Below, piece after piece: positions 7,645 to 13,577 of a stretch of 16,485 bases of DNA. The position numbers and the translations under genes were made by a program. The number at the start of each line of letters is the position of its first letter. The stretch's first letter is position 1. The notes under the pieces are model-generated. The model was not told where the DNA came from and ran no database searches. It saw only the letters and a program-made list of their open reading frames with translations. Origin of the DNA: an uncultured Eubacteriales bacterium (GTDB taxonomy: Bacteria > Bacillota > Clostridia > Peptostreptococcales > Anaerovoracaceae); contig CACWYF010000006.1 of the NCBI GenBank assembly GCA_902765035.1, positions 1-16,485 of the forward strand, read 5' to 3'.

Positions 7645-8235
7645 TCAGTCGTTCTCTTTATTTATATAGCAGCGCTTTTCTGTCACCACCGCATCGACAG
7701 TGCAGTCATGCTCATCTGCCGGGACAGCGTCCGCTTTCTGCACTTCATAGGCAACAGCTATCTTTGCTGCACCTGTGCACTGTGGCAGGTACCTGTCATA
7801 GTATCCGCCTCCCATACCGAGGCGATGACCCTCTTCATCAAACGAGGAACATGGACATATGACCAGATCTATCTCTGACGGACCACAGATCCTTCCCTTT
7901 TCCGGATCGGGCTCCCTTATTCCGAATGAGCCGCTGTCCTTCCATGCATCCTCACCGTCTCCCGGCTCCACAGCGGTCATCTCAGTCCTGCTGATGCAGA
8001 GCGGATACACTAATCTTTTACCGTCACGTGCAGCTGCCTCCTCAAGAGCATCAAGCTTCACTTCTCCTCTGACCCACTTGTATGCGAAGACTGTTCCGGC
8101 GTCTCTGTAAGCCTGCGTTTCAGTGATACGTCTGCAGACAGCGGCAGAACAACTGAAGCGCTCTTCTTCAGTGAGCGCTTCACGTGCCGCGATTTTCTCT
8201 TTTCTCAGTTCTCTCTTGGCGTCTTTCAGGTCCAT
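7645..8235 (-). CDS. 5-formyltetrahydrofolate cyclo-ligase
   Basis: A 196-residue protein of normal family length. It converts 5-formyl-THF to 5,10-methenyl-THF with ATP, returning a storage or inhibitory folate (formed as a side product of SHMT) to the active pool. Evidence: the basic N-terminal KRELRKEKIAAREAL, VFAYKWVRGEVKLDALEE, KRLVYPLC, FGIREPDP and the diagnostic RLGMGGGYYDRYL (138-150), which contacts ATP and folate, followed by AVAYEVQ. The start follows the hydF stop by 3 bases, and AGGAAG within the hydF end serves as ribosome-binding site. Its position with folC and upstream of an SHMT gene fits folate housekeeping. Symbols fau, ygfA and mthfs are all used for this family. Confidence 0.94.
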   Translation of the reverse strand: MDLKDAKRELRKEKIAAREALTEEERFSCSAAVCRRITETQAYRDAGTVFAYKWVRGEVKLDALEEAAARDGKRLVYPLCISRTEMTAVEPGDGEDAWKDSGSFGIREPDPEKGRICGPSEIDLVICPCSSFDEEGHRLGMGGGYYDRYLPQCTGAAKIAVAYEVQKADAVPADEHDCTVDAVVTEKRCYINKEND

Positions 8236-8238
8236 GCC

Positions 8239-9471
8239 TTACTTCCTGAAAACTTCCAGACTCTTATCGAGTATGCCGTTCATGTGCGCTATGGCCGTGC
8301 CGTAGTTAGTCATCGGAACGCCTGCGTCCGCAGCACACTTCAGGCGGTATTTCATTTCCTTCTCATTGAGCATGCAGCCTCCGCAGTGGACGATCAGCCG
8401 GTACTGTTCTATGTCCATCGGGAACTCAGTCCCGCTTGTGAATTCGAATTTCAGGTCCTTGCCGCTGTGCTTTCTTATCCACGCAGGCAGCTTTTCGGTT
8501 CCGATGTCCCCGCACTGCCTGTGGTGTGTACATCCCTCGGATATGAGGATGGTGTCTCCGTCCTCAAGTTCATCCAGAGTATGCGCTCCCTTTACCTGTG
8601 CTTCCAGGTCTCCCTTGTATCTGGAGAACAGTACCGAGAACGATGTGAACGGGATGCCTTCAGGCGTCTCCTCAGCCACGCGTTTGAATACCTGGCTGTC
8701 TGTTATTACCAGTGCCGGCTTTCTGTCCAGCGAGCGGAACACCTCTTTCAGCCCGTTTTCCTTTACGACAACAGCCGCGGCATCGGACTCGAGTATGTCA
8801 CGGATGGTCTGCTGCTGAGGCAGGATCAGCCTGCCTTTCGGAGCCGCCTTATCTATTGGTATTACCAGTACGACAAGATCATCCGGTCCGATCAGGTCAC
8901 CTACTATCCGTCTGTCATTATCTTCTGACGGAGCCAGCGATGCTATCAGCTCCTTCAGCTCATTTATATTGGTCTTATCCTCCGCACTGACCCACATGAC
9001 CCTGGAGTCATCTGCTGCAGCCCCGCCAGCACCGCGCCTGCTTCTCAGCTGCTCAGTCACTTTGACTTTGTCCGCAGCAAGGTCAGACTTGTTCAGCACG
9101 ACTGCATACGGGATATCCTTATCTATGATCCTGTCAAGTATCCTGAAGTCTTCCTCTGTGAAGCCCACTGTTCCGTCTACTACAAGAAGTGCGATGTCGC
9201 TCTTGTTCAGCATCTGGTATGCCTTCCTGATCCTGAGCGCACCGAGTTCACCCTCGTCATCGAGCCCCGGGGTATCTATCATTACGACAGGCCCGAGAGG
9301 GAGCAGCTCCATCGCCTTCTGCACCGGATCCGTAGTCGTTCCGAGCACATCAGAGACTATGGCCAGATTCTGGCCGGTAAGAGCGTTTATAACGCTTGAT
9401 TTGCCGGCATTTCTCTTTCCGAATATTCCTATGTGTATCCTTTCTCCTGATGGAGTACTGTTCAGACTCAC
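8239..9471 (-). CDS. hydF: [FeFe]-hydrogenase maturation GTPase
   Basis: The 410-residue protein is the scaffold/carrier GTPase that, with radical-SAM enzymes HydE and HydG, assembles and delivers the 2Fe subcluster of the [FeFe]-hydrogenase H-cluster in the cytoplasm. Visible GTPase motifs: P-loop GKRNAGKSS (18-26), switch TTTDP (~45-49), DTPGLDD (66-72) and NKSD (127-130). The C-terminal cluster-binding pattern C-x-H then H-C-x-x-C appears as C314/H316 and H362-C363-x-x-C366 with 45 residues between, the diagnostic HydF arrangement. The start is GTG: AGGAGGT (9478-9484) lies six bases upstream. hydE and hydG are not in the window. It follows larC by 16 bases in the same run. It implies an [FeFe] hydrogenase elsewhere in the genome. 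Confidence 0.96.
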   Translation of the reverse strand: MSLNSTPSGERIHIGIFGKRNAGKSSVINALTGQNLAIVSDVLGTTTDPVQKAMELLPLGPVVMIDTPGLDDEGELGALRIRKAYQMLNKSDIALLVVDGTVGFTEEDFRILDRIIDKDIPYAVVLNKSDLAADKVKVTEQLRSRRGAGGAAADDSRVMWVSAEDKTNINELKELIASLAPSEDNDRRIVGDLIGPDDLVVLVIPIDKAAPKGRLILPQQQTIRDILESDAAAVVVKENGLKEVFRSLDRKPALVITDSQVFKRVAEETPEGIPFTSFSVLFSRYKGDLEAQVKGAHTLDELEDGDTILISEGCTHHRQCGDIGTEKLPAWIRKHSGKDLKFEFTSGTEFPMDIEQYRLIVHCGGCMLNEKEMKYRLKCAADAGVPMTNYGTAIAHMNGILDKSLEVFRK

Positions 9472-9487
9472 TTTCCGACCTCCTGTG

Positions 9488-10336
9488 TTACATATCCACC
9501 TTGCTTCCGTAGAAGATGCGGATCACGTTTGCTTTCGCAAATTCCTTAGTTCCGAGTCCGTAGCCTATCGCTTCGGTGCTCATGACAGGCATCTGCGAGT
9601 ATTTCTGTGCAAAATATTTTACAAGTGCTGCGCCGGTAGGTGTGCAGAGTTCTCCCTCTATGTCTCCCGCATAGGCAGGTACTCCGCGGAGTATCAGGGC
9701 AGTGGCCGGTGCAGGCACAGGCAAAACGCCGTGTGCGCATCTGACCGAGCCGTAGCCTGTAGCCACAGGTGAAGCTATGATCTCTTCCGGGGCGATCTCT
9801 CTCATCAGCATGCATACCGCAGTCACATCGGCGACAGCATCCATGGTGCCCACTTCGTGGAAGTGGACCTCACCTGCAGGCTTTCCGTGGACAGCACCCT
9901 CCGCTTCTGCGATTATCCTGTACACATTCAGGACATCCTCTTTTACCGCATCGTCTATTGCCAGTCCGCTGATGATATCTTCGATGTCCTTCATCGAGCG
10001 GTGAACTTGGTGGTGATGATGTCCGTGGTCGTGGTGATGATCATGGTCGTGGTCATGATGGTGCTCATGCGCATGTTCATGAGGCGCTTCAGGCTCGTGT
10101 TCCTCTTCACCATTCACATAGATGTGCACATGTGTACCTGTGATTCCCATCTTTTCGGACTGCACTGCCTTCATCCCGACTCCCGGGATACCGATCTTAT
10201 TGAACCCGGAAGCGAACTTTTCTATGGCTTCTCTGTCAGGACGGCCGCTTTCAGTCCTGCATGCTATCTCCAGCAGCGCTGCTGTCAGCATGTCTCCTGC
10301 AGCTCCCATGCCGCAGTCGATGTATATAGTCTTCAT
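9488..10336 (-). CDS. larC: Nickel-pincer cofactor biosynthesis protein LarC, LarC1 part only
   Basis: A 282-residue protein starting MKTIYIDCGMGAAGDMLTAALLE, the conserved LarC N-terminus. It has a histidine-rich linker (~80-112, mostly His/Asp/Glu, likely nickel binding or storage), then AEGAVHGKPAGEVHFHEVGTMDAVADV, GYGSVRCAHGVLPVPAPAT, GELCTPTGAAL and EAIGYGLGTKEF. LarC inserts nickel into the bisthiocarboxylate nicotinic-acid mononucleotide to complete the NPN cofactor of lactate racemase and related enzymes. Full LarC is about 400 residues or more with a C-terminal LarC2 domain; this chain stops after the LarC1 region, and hydF begins 16 bases later, so no LarC2 is encoded next door. The ATG overlaps the larB stop by one base (TAATG), with GGAGAAG upstream. 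Confidence 0.92.
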   Translation of the reverse strand: MKTIYIDCGMGAAGDMLTAALLEIACRTESGRPDREAIEKFASGFNKIGIPGVGMKAVQSEKMGITGTHVHIYVNGEEEHEPEAPHEHAHEHHHDHDHDHHHDHGHHHHQVHRSMKDIEDIISGLAIDDAVKEDVLNVYRIIAEAEGAVHGKPAGEVHFHEVGTMDAVADVTAVCMLMREIAPEEIIASPVATGYGSVRCAHGVLPVPAPATALILRGVPAYAGDIEGELCTPTGAALVKYFAQKYSQMPVMSTEAIGYGLGTKEFAKANVIRIFYGSKVDM

Positions 10337-11085
10337 TATTCTTCTCCGTTCCCTGCGAGCCTGTTTATCTGAGTTGCCAGATAGCCCGCTCCGTACCCGT
10401 TATCTATATTGACGACTGCGATCCCGTTCGCACAGGAATTGATCATCGTCAGAAGCGCGGACAGTCCGTGCATGCTCGCGCCGTATCCGACAGAGGTCGG
10501 CACCGCGATGACAGGATTCCTCACAAGACCCCCTACTACACTTGCAAGTGCTCCTTCCATGCCGGCTACTGCTATGATGCAGTTGGCCTCCTGCAGGTCA
10601 TCCACTCTTGAGAGCAGTCTGTGTATCCCGCTGACACCTACATCATAGGTGCGGACAACATTGCAGCCGAAGAACTCCGCTGTCTGTGCAGCTTCCTCTG
10701 CGACCGGAATGTCCGCAGTACCTGCGCAGCATACAGCAACTTTGCCCGTATGCTTTTTGTCTGTTTCCTTCTTTAATATATGTGAGACAGGATCATACTC
10801 GATGTCCGGAATAGCTTCCTTCACCAGCTCATACTGGTGCTGAGTCGCACGTGTACCGAACACCTCGCCGTTCTTCTCCAGGAGAGTCCTGTAGATGTTC
10901 ACTATGAACTCATCCGGCTTGCCTGCACAGTAAACCACCTCAGGGAATCCCGAGCGGACCTCCCTGTGCATATCCAGCTTGGCATATCCGAGCTCCTCGA
11001 ACGGCTTGCGGCTGAAGTAGTGCTCGGCCTCCTCGAGTGTTATCTCTCCGTTTTTATATCTTTCCAGAATCTCCTTCGTTTCCAT
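10336..11085 (-). CDS. larB: Nickel-pincer cofactor biosynthesis carboxylase/hydrolase LarB
   Basis: A 249-residue protein of the AIR-carboxylase-like LarB family. It carboxylates the pyridinium ring of nicotinic acid adenine dinucleotide and hydrolyses the anhydride, giving the first NPN intermediate. The N-terminal third contains the family stretch LDMHREVRSGFPEVVYCAGK. The catalytic PurE-like domain (~113-245) shows VAVCCAGTADIPVAEEAA, YDVGVSGIHRLL, VAGMEGALASVVGGLV and AVPTSVGYGAS. Together with larC (one-base overlap) this is a two-gene lar unit; larE, larA and a nickel transporter are not in the window. It starts 23 bases after the NlpC-like gene, with GGATGGCGAGGG before the ATG. Confidence 0.94.
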   Translation of the reverse strand: METKEILERYKNGEITLEEAEHYFSRKPFEELGYAKLDMHREVRSGFPEVVYCAGKPDEFIVNIYRTLLEKNGEVFGTRATQHQYELVKEAIPDIEYDPVSHILKKETDKKHTGKVAVCCAGTADIPVAEEAAQTAEFFGCNVVRTYDVGVSGIHRLLSRVDDLQEANCIIAVAGMEGALASVVGGLVRNPVIAVPTSVGYGASMHGLSALLTMINSCANGIAVVNIDNGYGAGYLATQINRLAGNGEE

Positions 11086-11108
11086 TAAGGGCCCTCGCCA
11101 TCCTTTTT

Positions 11109-11711
11109 CTAAAACGTCATTCTTGCAGTTATGACAGGTGTCCCCCTGTCTTCTATCCTTGTCAGCTGCACAGGATCATGCTGAGCATTGTACCTGTGGT
11201 CGCTTCTTCCGGTCGCATTGATCATTATATCTGTGTCCGCAGTGACTATTCCGACATGAGATACAGCCATGTACGCACCATACTTAACGTACTCTTCATA
11301 TACTGAAGGCGGCGCATCGAAGAACACAAGGTCACCCGGCCTGCGTTCATCGTTTTGCCCGATTTCCAGGCCATTTTCCCTGCAGTATCTCGCAAGCCCG
11401 TAGGCCCGGCGGATATCGCAGCTGCGGTCGGAATACTTCAGAAACAAGTCTCTGAACGTGATGATTGTATCATACCACGGACACAGCGCATCGAAAAACT
11501 TACCGTCATCCCCGGTCACATACGGACTGTCCCCGTAGCCCATGCCGGCCATAGCCAGATGCACCAGCGTGGAGCAGTCGATCCTGCCCCTGCCTCCATT
11601 ATCCGGATCTGTCAGCTCACCGTCCTGGAGGAAAGTGTTCCCGTGGTAAGAGTATATCAGTGAATCCCTTCTATTCAGATACGTCATCGCAGTCTCAAGA
11701 ATCCTGTCCAT
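11109..11711 (-). CDS. NlpC/P60-like cysteine peptidase/amidase, no signal peptide
   Basis: About 200 residues from the ATG at 11711 (MDRILETAMTYL); the same frame can start at GTG 11726 (MYYMRMDR...) or ATG 11717. None has a recognisable Shine-Dalgarno, so the start is uncertain. NlpC/P60 signs are DCST with the likely nucleophile Cys51 (numbered from the GTG), RPGDLVFFDAPPSVY (~129-143), SHVGIV with His157 and MINATG (~168-173). Family members cleave peptidoglycan stem peptides or similar amides. There is no signal peptide and no SH3 or LysM cell-wall domain, so it may act inside the cell or the true 5' end may be lost. A palindromic repeat ends one or two bases upstream of the GTG. It lies 23 bases before larB and may be the first gene of the operon. 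Confidence 0.75.
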   Translation of the reverse strand: MDRILETAMTYLNRRDSLIYSYHGNTFLQDGELTDPDNGGRGRIDCSTLVHLAMAGMGYGDSPYVTGDDGKFFDALCPWYDTIITFRDLFLKYSDRSCDIRRAYGLARYCRENGLEIGQNDERRPGDLVFFDAPPSVYEEYVKYGAYMAVSHVGIVTADTDIMINATGRSDHRYNAQHDPVQLTRIEDRGTPVITARMTF

Positions 11712-11727
11712 ACGCATATAATACACT

Positions 11728-11760
11728 ATGTGACAATGGGGACGGTTCTTTTTGTCACAT
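11728..11760. repeat. Small palindromic repeat with GGGGACGGTTC core
   Basis: Nine-base perfect arms ATGTGACAA (11728-11736) and TTGTCACAT (11752-11760) enclose a 15-base loop containing GGGGACGGTTCTT. From memory, short palindromes with a GGGACGGTTCTTTTTGTCA core are scattered in many Firmicute genomes and may be mobilised by REP-associated Y1 transposases; I cannot confirm copy number here. It lies directly against the 5' end of the NlpC-like gene. Confidence 0.7.
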
Positions 11761-11765
11761 TTTTC

Positions 11766-11792
11766 TGACAGTCTGAGCCTGCCCCGTTGTCA
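11766..11792. repeat. Second, weaker palindromic repeat adjacent to the first
   Basis: TGACA (11766-11770) and TGTCA (11788-11792) enclose a loop with GTCTGAGCCTGCCCCG. The arms and G/C-rich core resemble the neighbouring repeat, only five bases away, so the two probably form one composite element. The resemblance is by eye. Confidence 0.5.
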
Positions 11793-11816
11793 TACTTTCG
11801 TCCACAGAGATTAGAC

Positions 11817-11845
11817 TTGCCTGCGTTGATGCTGCATTTTATAAT
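11817..11845 (+). promoter_or_regulatory. Promoter for thyA
   Basis: TTGCCT (11817-11822) and a perfect TATAAT (11840-11845) are 17 bases apart, placing the start near 11852, about 46 bases before the thyA ATG. This fits a housekeeping sigma-A promoter. Confidence 0.8.
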
Positions 11846-11897
11846 TGTAGCAATCGAACCGGATAAAAAGGCAAAAGGTTCTGACAGGAGAATAAAG

Positions 11898-12761
11898 ATG
11901 ACCAAGGCAGACAGATATCTTGTAAACGATATACACAACATACTTGATAACGGCTACAAGGATGAGAATCCGCGCCCTAAGTATGAGGACGGCACTCCGG
12001 CGCATACCATAAGCGTCAATCACGTGATGCGCAAGTACGACCTCTCAAAAGGCGAGTTCCCTGTATGCACACTCCGCCGTCAGGCATGGAAGACCGGTAT
12101 CAGGGAGATCTTCACTATATATAAGAACCCTACCAATGTTCTGTCCGAGATGAAGGAGATGGGTGTCACATGGTGGGATCCATGGGATATAGGTGACGGA
12201 ACGATCGGCCAGAGATACGGAGCGACGGTAAAGCGCTATGACCTCATGAACCAGCTGATCGATAATATCAAAAAAGACCCTTACGGCCGCCGCAAGGTCG
12301 TCTCACTGTGGCAGGAGACCGATCTTCACGAGACTCCGGGTCTTGCACCATGCGCATTCCTTACAATATGGAATGTCCGCGGGGATTATCTTGATATGGT
12401 CCTCATCCAGAGATCCGGTGACATGCTGACTGCATCGGGTGCAGGCGGGATCAACGAGATCCAGTACGCTGCGCTCCTGATGATGATCGCTAGGGTTACG
12501 GGCAAAGAGCCGGGCGTCTTCACTCACTTCGTCGCCAACGAGCAGATCTACGACCGCCACATGGAAAATGCCGACGAGATGCTCAGAAGAGCAGCAGAAC
12601 TTGAATCCGCAGAGAAGGCTTCAGACGAAGCTCCGGCTGCTCCTCAGCTTGTGCTTCATAAGGAAGCCGGCTGTGAGTTCTCCGACATCACTCTTGAGGA
12701 TTTCGAGATGATCAATTATGAGCCGCTTACACCGCAGCTTAAGTTTGAGCTCGGAATATAG
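11898..12761 (+). CDS. thyA: Thymidylate synthase (ThyA family)
   Basis: A 287-residue protein that methylates dUMP to dTMP with 5,10-methylene-THF, producing dihydrofolate. The ATG at 11898 is set by AGGAG (11886-11890) seven bases upstream; longer in-frame starts lie upstream of the promoter and are rejected. Family signs: TLRRQAWKTGIREIF near the substrate-arginine loop, RRKVVSLWQE, the catalytic Cys152 in GLAPCAF, QRSGDML (171-177), INEIQYAALLMM with Asn186 that selects dUMP, and IYDRHMENADEML. Differences from the E. coli type: the residue after the catalytic Cys is Ala instead of His, Gln replaces the His of the HIY motif, and there are about three extra residues between Asp175 and Asn186. 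I believe such variants occur in clostridial ThyA. It is the only plus-strand gene and runs towards the IS200 element. Confidence 0.92.
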   Translation: MTKADRYLVNDIHNILDNGYKDENPRPKYEDGTPAHTISVNHVMRKYDLSKGEFPVCTLRRQAWKTGIREIFTIYKNPTNVLSEMKEMGVTWWDPWDIGDGTIGQRYGATVKRYDLMNQLIDNIKKDPYGRRKVVSLWQETDLHETPGLAPCAFLTIWNVRGDYLDMVLIQRSGDMLTASGAGGINEIQYAALLMMIARVTGKEPGVFTHFVANEQIYDRHMENADEMLRRAAELESAEKASDEAPAAPQLVLHKEAGCEFSDITLEDFEMINYEPLTPQLKFELGI

Positions 12762-12783
12762 CCGCTTTTTCAGATAATCGGTG

Positions 12784-12825
12784 CCACCCGTAAAACGGGT
12801 GGTTCGAACTGGGGCTATAAGCCCC
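12784..12825. repeat. IS200 right-end hairpin pair
   Basis: Two perfect hairpins: an 8-bp stem CCACCCGT with a 3-base loop (12784-12802), and a 6-bp stem GGGGCT with loop ATA (12811-12825). This is the transposon end downstream of tnpA. The pair matches the hairpin pair at the other end in sequence and orientation. Confidence 0.75.
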
Positions 12826-12834
12826 CTATACTGA

Positions 12835-12860
12835 CCCGCGCCTCAAGACGCGGGCTTTTA
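12835..12860 (+). terminator. Terminator-like hairpin inside the IS end
   Basis: CCCGCG (12835-12840) pairs with CGCGGG (12849-12854) around an 8-base loop and is followed by CTTTTAATTT on the plus strand. It could stop thyA transcription from entering the element, and would insulate tnpA from antisense read-through. Confidence 0.6.
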
Positions 12861-12864
12861 ATTT

Positions 12865-12880
12865 GTTCAAGCCTCAGTGT
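12865..12880. repeat. IS-internal inverted repeat, copy 1
   Basis: GTTCAAGCCTCAGTGT lies downstream of the tnpA stop and is the inverse of 13381-13396 with one mismatch in 16. See the second copy for its position in the tnpA leader. Confidence 0.7.
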
Positions 12881-12910
12881 CGTTGTCACTTTGGCCGCCC
12901 CTGAAGGGGC

Positions 12911-13366
12911 TTACTTGGCAAATGGATCCTCGTATTCTTTCACGCTCAGCTTATCCACTGCCATATCATGCTTTTCCTGGTCTCTTATATATTTTCTTAT
13001 TGTTTCTTCGTTGAGACCTACTGTACTTACATAATATCCTTCTGCCCAGAAGTGCCTATTCCCAAATCTGTACTTCAAATTCGCATGTCTTTCAAACATC
13101 ATAAGAGCACTCTTTCCCTTGAGATACCCCATGAAACTTGATACACTGATTCTGGGCGGAATTGCTACAAGCATATGAACATGATCCGGCATCATATGCC
13201 CTTCGATTATCTCTACGCCCTTATATTTACAGAGAGTTTTCATTATCTCGATCAGATCCTCTCTGTACTTGTTGTATATGATCTTTCGCCTGTACTTCGG
13301 CGTAAAGACTATATGGTATTTGCACATCCATTTCGTATGTGCAAGGCTATAACTCTTGTTTGCCAT
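12911..13366 (-). CDS. tnpA: IS200-family Y1 (HUH) transposase
   Basis: An intact 151-residue single-strand transposase. HUH metal-binding motif: MPDHVHMLV with His62 and His64. Catalytic tyrosine: Tyr126 in TIRKYIRDQ. Other family blocks are YHIVFTPKYRRKIIY, FMGYLKGKSALMMFE and FWAEGYYVSTVG. Length and motifs are those of a complete, probably active TnpA. The protein nicks and joins the ends of single-stranded IS DNA as a dimer. AGGAG (13372-13376) lies five bases before the ATG. The leader contains a segment (13417-13425) able to pair with the ribosome-binding site and start codon, as known for IS200 tnpA repression. There is no accessory tnpB. Confidence 0.96.
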   Translation of the reverse strand: MANKSYSLAHTKWMCKYHIVFTPKYRRKIIYNKYREDLIEIMKTLCKYKGVEIIEGHMMPDHVHMLVAIPPRISVSSFMGYLKGKSALMMFERHANLKYRFGNRHFWAEGYYVSTVGLNEETIRKYIRDQEKHDMAVDKLSVKEYEDPFAK

Positions 13367-13380
13367 AGACTCTCCTTTCT

Positions 13381-13396
13381 ACTCTGAGGCTTGAAC
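13381..13396. repeat. IS-internal inverted repeat, copy 2
   Basis: ACTCTGAGGCTTGAAC is the reverse complement of 12865-12880 apart from one base. It sits in the tnpA leader just before the Shine-Dalgarno, about eight bases downstream of a TACAAT -10-like box (minus strand, 13403-13408), so a tnpA transcript might begin with it. Confidence 0.7.
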
Positions 13397-13444
13397 ACTC
13401 TCATTGTAGCAAACGGGGAGTCTATTGGTTTAACCTTCGATGCG

Positions 13445-13509
13445 CACCCGCATAGCGGGTGGTTTATTTGTCTCGGACTCTTCGAGCCCTCGACGGGGCT
13501 CATAGCCCC
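13445..13509. repeat. IS200 left-end hairpin pair
   Basis: A perfect 7-bp hairpin CACCCGC-ATA-GCGGGTG (13445-13461) and a 6-bp hairpin GGGGCT-CAT-AGCCCC (13495-13509). The second can alternatively pair with GAGCCC at about 13484-13489. This end lies upstream of tnpA and repeats the hairpin pair found at the other end. Confidence 0.75.
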
Positions 13510-13517
13510 ACAATAAT

Positions 13518-13553
13518 ACCGGAGCGCCCTGAACTGATGGGCCTCCGGTTTTT
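13518..13553 (+). terminator. Terminator shared by thyA and folT, displaced from thyA by the IS
   Basis: ACCGGAG (13518-13524) pairs with CTCCGGT (13543-13549), extended by GCCC/GGGC after one bulged base, with a 9-base loop. A run of five T follows on the plus strand, so it is a rho-independent terminator facing thyA. In the minus direction it is followed by TATTATTG and may also serve folT, whose stop is 25 bases away. It lies about 760 bases from the thyA stop because the IS200 element sits between. Confidence 0.8.
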
Positions 13554-13577
13554 AGTTTGCTCTGAAATATTCCTTTT

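Larger units (their letters stand above)
12781..13510 (-). mobile_element. IS200-type insertion sequence carrying only tnpA
   Basis: A compact element made of one Y1 transposase gene flanked on both sides by the same pair of small hairpins. At the 3' side of tnpA are CCACCCGT/ACGGGTGG (12784-12802) and GGGGCT/AGCCCC (12811-12825). At its 5' side are CACCCGC/GCGGGTG (13445-13461) and GGGGCT/AGCCCC (13495-13509). IS200/IS605 elements move as single strands and their ends are recognised as hairpins rather than inverted repeats, which fits. No tnpB is present. Exact ends are not determined; the borders given are the outer hairpins. It lies between convergent thyA and folT and seems to have inserted between thyA and its terminator. 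Confidence 0.85.

Noticed and set aside
9969..10110. Low-complexity GTGGTGATG-like repeats, possible tandem repeat or CRISPR-like array
   Set aside because: They encode the His/Asp-rich linker of LarC in frame, so codon repetition explains them. There are no regular spacers.
11787..11897. In-frame upstream extension of thyA by 37 codons
   Set aside because: It would start upstream of the TTGCCT/TATAAT promoter, while ATG 11898 has an ideal AGGAG and matches the family N-terminus.
11726..11941. 71-residue minus-strand frame upstream of the NlpC-like gene
   Set aside because: It covers the thyA promoter and the palindromic repeats and has no family match. Its end is translated repeat sequence.
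12897..12910. GCCCC/GGGGC hairpin just after the tnpA stop as a terminator
   Set aside because: A short stem with no T-tract in the minus direction. It may be an IS structural element, but I cannot support termination.
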